From Myxococcota bacterium (GTDB lineage Bacteria > Myxococcota_A > UBA796 > CAJQPC01), in NCBI GenBank assembly GCA_023150845.1, contig JAKLKD010000005.1:1-64000 (forward strand): DNA of 64,000 nt, in the 5' to 3' direction. The notes beneath the pieces were generated by a model. The model ran no database searches. It was not told the DNA's origin and was given only the letters and a program-made list of their open reading frames with translations. Position numbers and translations under genes: made by a program. This document shows positions 59,599 through 64,000 of the stretch, piece by piece (the stretch's first letter is position 1; each line of letters opens with the position of its first letter).

Positions 59599-61673
59599 GC
59601 GCCGAGACGGGTGCTGCGCGCGGGCTTCTCCAAATGCTCGACCAACGCTCTCCCGAGGGGCGTGAGGCTGACGATGAAGCTGGAATCGTCGTTGGTGTTG
59701 TTGCTTTCGGCCTTCTTCGAATCTCCCCGTGTTAGCGGTATGGCGAGGCGATGGGGGCGAGCGAGGCGCATGGCGAAGAGGGTGTTGAGGGTGTCTCCAT
59801 GCTCGACTCCAATTGGTACAAAGATCCCCCCATGGTGAAGCTTAAGGAGCAGTGTCTGCGCCTTGCCAGGCAGTGAGGCACCAAGCGTTGGGAGCACCTG
59901 CTTCTCTTCAGCTCGCAAGGCGGCGATCCGGTCCTCTCTGGAGCGGGTGTTGTCCGTAAGCGCCGCCTGGATCGCATCGCCCAATGCGTGCACTACAGGA
60001 TCGTTGTAAAGCGTTGGCTCTGCCGGATCCACCAACCATTCGTTGAGGTCTACGAGAATGGCGGCAGGATGGTGAAACTTTGCGACCACACCATCTGACA
60101 GTACCTCAAGCCAGCCCTTCTTGTCCTGTACATCCACTCGTTGATCCGTATGGCGCCATGTGAGCCAGGTGGGCCGCTCAGCGGCGCCACGGGGCGCGAG
60201 TTGGGGCAAGGCGACGAGGGCGCTGAACGGATCGATGGGTTGACCTTTGGTTGGGTCGCTGGCGCGATTGGGCACGGGGAGCGCGCCCGCTGCGTTCAAG
60301 AACACCGCGCAGACGCCGAGGCGGTTGAGCTGCTCGGCGTGGCGTAGGAAGGGCGTCGTCTTCGTCGAGTAGTTCACCACCAAGAGCAGGTCCACGAGCG
60401 CGATCCGCACAAGATCGCGCATGGCTGGGAACCGCTCTTCTAGGAGATCCGCGCAGATCAGCACGCCCACCCGCCCGCCGGGGCCGTCGAAGGTGGTGAA
60501 GGTGTCGCCGGGTACGATGTACTCCCAGAGCTCGTCCTCGGCCTGTAGCGGCCCAGCCGTCTTGGGGTACATCTTCTTCCACTCCTCGCCCGTGACTCGA
60601 AAAGGCCCACGCTTCTGGTGATGCCAGAGTGGCTCTTCCTCACAGTCCGCGAAGATCGGCGCCAGCGCACGCATGAGCGGCGCATGGCCGTCAACCGCCG
60701 CGTGGCCGTCAACCGGCGCGTGGTGTGAGCCCGCGATCATCAGGGCGGGCCTGGCCCCCGCCTCGCTGAGCGCCCTCCGCAGAGCGACGACGCCTTGTTT
60801 GTCCAGGCATAGCTCGGGGAACAACAAGACATCCCGGCTCGGGCCTGTCTCTTGATGCGCTGCGACAAGCCGGGCGATCCTTATGAGCTCAGCTTCGAGG
60901 TTTTCACGGTGATCAGGGGTCATCGGCTCAGCGAGCTTCATCACGAAGCCGCCTGTCCACGCGCGCCCACCTTGGGAGTTCTTGAGCTCGAACTCAAGCT
61001 TGCCGTGTTCCAGCGGGAACAACCACACCCGCGGCGCCCGGCGCTCCACCGCGGCACGGGCGGAAAGGGGGCGCACTGCCCCCGTCCCTATCCATGGGGG
61101 TAGGTGGATCCACTTCAGGGGCTGAAGCTCGTTCTCGACGATGAAGCTAAGGCCGTCGAGCGGCTCGGCATGAGGGATAGGTTCGCGATAGGCCTTAATC
61201 GGCGCGCTCTCCCAACGCTCGCGAAGTGGGCGGCATCCTGTCGGCGCCAGCCGTACACGAAACGTCCGCGGTCCGTCTAAACACTCAATGTCTTGGGGCT
61301 CGAACAGCGCGGGTGGCGCCAAGAGTGTGAAGCCGGGACTGCAGGGAAGACTCTGTCGGCTCCAGTCGCGCCAAAATTTGACCGTATGGACGAGAAGGCT
61401 ACCGTAGAAGCTCCCAATGTTCGGGGTAGGCCACTGGTCCCGTAACTTCGCGAGCGTGGGCTGGGTACGGGGCACGCCGAGGCGCGAGCTTGGGTGAACC
61501 CATCCCGCGGGCGGCAGCCTTTCGCTGGGTGGGATCTCCCGCACGAGCAGATGCATGCTAAGCAGGAGACGCAACAGGTGCTCGCGAACGCTCACTAAAG
61601 AGAGCGTTTCTATAGGCGTTTCACTGTCCTTGGGTAACAGGCTCAGCATGTCCACAGGCACTTGTGACTCCAC
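59595..61673 (-). CDS. Nitrilase-superfamily (CN hydrolase) protein of a probable conflict locus
   Basis: 692 residues. The CN-hydrolase triad is visible: Glu287 in LLFPELCLD, Lys354 in HHQKRGPF and Cys407 in VGVLICADLLE, with MIAGSHH and VVNYS motifs around it. An unrecognised ~250-residue N-terminal region (many Trp/Pro, e.g. LPPAGWVHPSS) and a C-terminal ~170-residue region flank the catalytic domain, so the protein is about twice the usual length. It is divergent from the KGGLGRT ATPase and has clearly lower GC than the rest of the window. Amide or nitrile hydrolysis, perhaps of a nucleotide or NAD-type metabolite, is an inference. Confidence 0.75.
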   Translation of the reverse strand: MESQVPVDMLSLLPKDSETPIETLSLVSVREHLLRLLLSMHLLVREIPPSERLPPAGWVHPSSRLGVPRTQPTLAKLRDQWPTPNIGSFYGSLLVHTVKFWRDWSRQSLPCSPGFTLLAPPALFEPQDIECLDGPRTFRVRLAPTGCRPLRERWESAPIKAYREPIPHAEPLDGLSFIVENELQPLKWIHLPPWIGTGAVRPLSARAAVERRAPRVWLFPLEHGKLEFELKNSQGGRAWTGGFVMKLAEPMTPDHRENLEAELIRIARLVAAHQETGPSRDVLLFPELCLDKQGVVALRRALSEAGARPALMIAGSHHAPVDGHAAVDGHAPLMRALAPIFADCEEEPLWHHQKRGPFRVTGEEWKKMYPKTAGPLQAEDELWEYIVPGDTFTTFDGPGGRVGVLICADLLEERFPAMRDLVRIALVDLLLVVNYSTKTTPFLRHAEQLNRLGVCAVFLNAAGALPVPNRASDPTKGQPIDPFSALVALPQLAPRGAAERPTWLTWRHTDQRVDVQDKKGWLEVLSDGVVAKFHHPAAILVDLNEWLVDPAEPTLYNDPVVHALGDAIQAALTDNTRSREDRIAALRAEEKQVLPTLGASLPGKAQTLLLKLHHGGIFVPIGVEHGDTLNTLFAMRLARPHRLAIPLTRGDSKKAESNNTNDDSSFIVSLTPLGRALVEHLEKPARSTRLGA

Positions 61674-61828
61674 CTACAGGAAAATTTTTTTGCATAGTGA
61701 TATTTTTTGAACCGAGAAGTGGTTCAGGGTATCATAGCGTTGTGGGAGTCAAGCGTACTCCTGAGGACAACCGCGTAGAAGGAGAAGCCGCGTGGGTCAA
61801 GTCAGCCGTTGTGATAGCGCTCTGAGCC
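61674..61828. promoter_or_regulatory. A+T-rich divergent promoter region with inverted repeats
   Basis: The 155 nt between the nitrilase-fold and KGGLGRT genes include the most A+T-rich stretch in the window (near 61681-61708). TGAACC (61708-61713) and GGTTCA (61721-61726) form a 6-bp inverted repeat with a 7-nt spacer. GGAGT (61745-61749) and ACTCC (61757-61761) form a second one, also with a 7-nt spacer. This suits a shared, repressible divergent promoter. Confidence 0.5.
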
Positions 61829-63736
61829 ATGCCTCGTAGCACCGCTAAAGTTATAGGGTTTTTTGGTTATAAGGGTGGCTTGGGCCGCACTATCTGCGCT
61901 ACTTCCGTCGCCACCATATTCGCCGAGCAAGGCCGGCGCGTCTTGCTGATCGACGGCGACGCAGAAGCCCCTGGCCTCTCCCTCTCTGCGGCGTACGCGG
62001 ACCAGCTCCTCGGCAAGCCGGGCTTGGTCCAGCTCCTCTTGGGTGACCTCTCTGCTGAGGACGCTATCTCTGCGGCTGCGCCCGTGTCGCCCGGCGGCTT
62101 CACACGGAGACCTGCGCACAACGGGTCGCTGCGCCTGCTCGGCGCTGGCACGGTTCGCTCAGCGACGGGCGGCCCGGGTCTCAACACCCGCGCGCTCGGT
62201 GAGGCGCTAGACTCGCTCGCGGCCAGCGTGAGCTTGGAGGGACCGCTGGAGCAGGTCGAGAGGCGCTGGTCCGACCTCGTTGACCGCCTCAAGGCGTCTG
62301 ATGAGTTTGACGTGGTCATCCTCGACATGCGCACGGGGTTCAGCCAGCTCACAGGGATGATGATGCGCTCCTGTGACGTGGTCGTGTTCATGTGTGGCCT
62401 AAACCAGCAGAACATCCTCGGCACGGCCTCTATCCTGCGCGACCTTGGTGACGCTGCGCCGCGCTCGGTGCTGCTCGCTAGCTCACCTGTCCCCAGCTCG
62501 GCCACGTCGGGGCTTGACGATTCGTGGAGGATGTTCAACGAGGTCTTCGGTCCGATTCGTCCACATGGCCAGCCCCTGATGGTGAATGGGCGTCCCAGGC
62601 TCTCGCTGCCGTATTCGCCGATCCTGGCTGTTACTGACGATCCCGCCAAGTACGTTCGTGAGCCTGACCTAATGGCGGCGTTCGCCGACTTCACCAACGC
62701 GCTGCGGGAGGCGCTTGGCCTGGGCGTTAAGGATCTGCTCGCTGAGCTTCGTGCGGCGATGGTCTCGGAGGACACTGCCGACGTTGACAAGCTTAAGCGT
62801 CTGCTCGTGGAGCTCGCCCGTATTAACGGGGTGCGGGGCATGCTAGCGCGAGAGGGGCAAGCTTGGCACCACTCAAGCGTGCCGAGTACGTTGGCGCTCG
62901 CGCTAGACGCGGCAGTTGAGGAGCTCAAGGCCCTCGGCGACGAGGTCGGCGACGACGTGACCTTAGAGGTCGCGAAGCACTGGGTGTACAAGCTGCGCTT
63001 CTCTCGCCCCTCCCAAGACTCAGCGCGTGTGCTCGAGCTGTATCGCCATCTTGTTCATCGACTCGACGCTGGGAGCTGGATCCCGCAGGATCCTCGTGGT
63101 CAGCCAGGTCGCGTCGTCGGGCGGCTGCGTGTGGATTACGCCGACGCCATCCTGAACCACCAGCGGTATCGGGTTGTGCAGCTCGGCGAGCCGGTTGACG
63201 TGGACGCCTTGGCCATCGCAGAGCGTGAGCTGCGCCAGCTTCGCGTGGACCTCGTCGGTCCGGGCACGCTCATCTGGTGCGCGCGGGTGATCACCCACCT
63301 CGTTCGCCTCCTTCCGGCAGCGGAGCTCTTGTCGTCTGAGGCAGACGGTGCCACACGGATACAGGCTTTGGCGGCCCTCGCCGAGGCCCACCTTAAGCGC
63401 GCTGAGGGGGCCGCTGGGCACAAGACCTGGTCGGAGTACGTGCAGGTGGGATTGGCAATCGCTTGGCCCCCCGAGGACAAAGACGAAAAGCGGCGTAGAA
63501 TAGTGCACGCACTGCAGTGCACCTACAACGACGCCACATACCGTGACTATGGCCCCCTAGCGGCGAGCTACGATCGGGCGATCCTCCAACTTCGCTTAGG
63601 TGAGGTGGATAAGGCGAAGGAGGAGCTACAGGTGCTGCGCTACGACGCGAAGCTGCTGGCCATCGCGTTGAAGGATCCCGACCTTCTCGAGCTGCGCGAG
63701 TACATCCAAGCACGCTATACGAACACAAGAATGTAG
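61829..63736 (+). CDS. KGGLGRT-motif ParA-like ATPase with C-terminal helical-repeat domain
   Basis: 635 residues. The N-terminus FFGYKGGLGRTICATSVA is a ParA/MinD-type Walker A in which the usual K-T pair is R-T (KGGxGRT variant); the signature Lys15 is kept. DVVILDMRTGFSQLTG provides Walker B and switch II, and VLLIDGDAEAPGLSLS switch I. NCBI calls such proteins KGGVGR-motif variant AAA ATPases. The second half is helical, TPR-like (LAALAEAHLKRAEG, AILQLRLGEVDKAKEEL). It is divergent from the nitrilase gene and followed by a 57-residue gene. Likely sensor/switch of a conflict system. Confidence 0.85.
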   Translation: MPRSTAKVIGFFGYKGGLGRTICATSVATIFAEQGRRVLLIDGDAEAPGLSLSAAYADQLLGKPGLVQLLLGDLSAEDAISAAAPVSPGGFTRRPAHNGSLRLLGAGTVRSATGGPGLNTRALGEALDSLAASVSLEGPLEQVERRWSDLVDRLKASDEFDVVILDMRTGFSQLTGMMMRSCDVVVFMCGLNQQNILGTASILRDLGDAAPRSVLLASSPVPSSATSGLDDSWRMFNEVFGPIRPHGQPLMVNGRPRLSLPYSPILAVTDDPAKYVREPDLMAAFADFTNALREALGLGVKDLLAELRAAMVSEDTADVDKLKRLLVELARINGVRGMLAREGQAWHHSSVPSTLALALDAAVEELKALGDEVGDDVTLEVAKHWVYKLRFSRPSQDSARVLELYRHLVHRLDAGSWIPQDPRGQPGRVVGRLRVDYADAILNHQRYRVVQLGEPVDVDALAIAERELRQLRVDLVGPGTLIWCARVITHLVRLLPAAELLSSEADGATRIQALAALAEAHLKRAEGAAGHKTWSEYVQVGLAIAWPPEDKDEKRRRIVHALQCTYNDATYRDYGPLAASYDRAILQLRLGEVDKAKEELQVLRYDAKLLAIALKDPDLLELREYIQARYTNTRM

Positions 63737-63760
63737 GCCGAATTCGGCTAAAGAGGTGAT

Positions 63761-63934
63761 ATGTTCTTCTCTCTACTTACACATCTCGTACTCATAAGGG
63801 CAGAGAGCTTTCTGCCTGACAGGGCCCTCTATGCTTCAGAGATCAGCAGTTATGTCGTCTCCGACATTCTCAAGCAGTACGACGACGGTGAGCCCACGGA
63901 CGATGTCGTAGGCTTCATCGCCTTCCCTTACTGA
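63761..63934 (+). CDS. 57-residue protein downstream of the KGGLGRT ATPase
   Basis: ATG 63761 is preceded by AAGAGGTGAT (GAGG 5-8 nt before the start) and lies 24 nt after the ATPase stop. The product (MFFSLLTHLVLIRAESFLPD... ending GFIAFPY) has a hydrophobic N-terminal half and an acidic second half (DDGEPTDD). Placement and ribosome-binding site support a third component of the locus. No family recognised. The stop overlaps the end of a convergent gene. Confidence 0.65.
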   Translation: MFFSLLTHLVLIRAESFLPDRALYASEISSYVVSDILKQYDDGEPTDDVVGFIAFPY

Positions 63935-64000
63935 CCCCTTCCGCCCTCCAAGCTCTCCCCAATCCGCGACAAGAACAGCCGCTCCAGGCCCTCCTCGCCG
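63928..64000 (-). CDS. 3' end of a convergent gene running off the right edge
   Basis: Read on the minus strand, the frame is open from the right edge and ends at TAA (63930-63928). It codes for GEEGLERLFLSRIGESLEG with the strong GC third-position bias of the core genes. It overlaps the stop of the 57-residue gene by 7 nt. Only about 24 codons are visible and no family can be named. Confidence 0.45.
   Translation of the reverse strand, partial: GEEGLERLFLSRIGESLEGGRGQ

Overview
The window is a dense, high-GC chromosomal stretch that looks like a Myxococcota (delta-proteobacterial) genome. The signs are many lipoproteins with short lipobox signal peptides, FG-GAP and MopE-type calcium-binding secreted proteins, Asp-Ser/Asp-Ala-Asp low-complexity linkers, two proteins with MYXO-CTERM-like C-termini, and strong codon bias to G/C at third positions. 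No rRNA, tRNA, CRISPR array or insertion sequence was recognised. Genes lie on both strands in short operons, many with 1-4 nt stop/start overlaps.

Layout. 1-5 kb: end of a winged-helix-like protein, a large FG-GAP/MopE surface protein and a lipoprotein of five 91-residue repeats. 5-12 kb: an Rpn-family nuclease, a membrane protein, pheS-pheT, a lipoprotein, a MOSC protein, an SDR protein and a 49-residue protein. 12-19 kb: a CRTAC-type lipoprotein, a TlpA-like lipoprotein whose reading frame crosses an in-frame UGA, an M48 protease and a Cys-rich lipoprotein. 19-24.7 kb: FadL-type porin plus cytochrome c, YdcF, a membrane protein, a PLP enzyme and a ferritin-like protein. 24.7-26.3 kb: an AbiEi/AbiEii toxin-antitoxin pair behind an inverted repeat. 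26-35 kb: NifU-C protein, penicillin-acylase-like lipoprotein, START-like protein, second Rpn, tandem metallo-beta-lactamase-fold lipoproteins (one without its metal ligands), saccharopine-dehydrogenase-like protein, AlkB-like protein. 35-38.3 kb: ATPase plus DUF4276-like pair, esterase, rhodanese. 38-51 kb: TPR protein plus gshB, SDF transporter, LRR protein, third Rpn, methyltransferase, desaturase, serpin, homoserine kinase. 50-59.6 kb: DUF362/epimerase operon divergent from a LysR regulator, repeat lipoprotein, tdk operon, S8 protease, HDAC-fold protein. 59.6-64 kb: divergent nitrilase-fold and KGGLGRT ATPase genes with a 57-residue gene downstream.

Most notable result: the gene at 14043-15938 (minus strand) appears to encode a selenoprotein. 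A UGA replaces the first Cys of the thioredoxin WCxxC motif (W-U-P-V-C), the frame stays open for another 109 codons that complete the fold, and a hairpin with loop AGGUCU lies 16 nt after the UGA. As I recall it, the E. coli fdhF SECIS has the same loop at nearly the same distance.

The window also carries a scattered set of likely conflict or defence genes: AbiE, the ATPase/DUF4276 pair, the nitrilase/KGGLGRT/small-protein locus and three Rpn nucleases. Each Rpn gene has a Shine-Dalgarno-preceded in-frame internal start that would give an 85-86-residue C-terminal fragment, as expected for an intragenic RpnS-type antitoxin.
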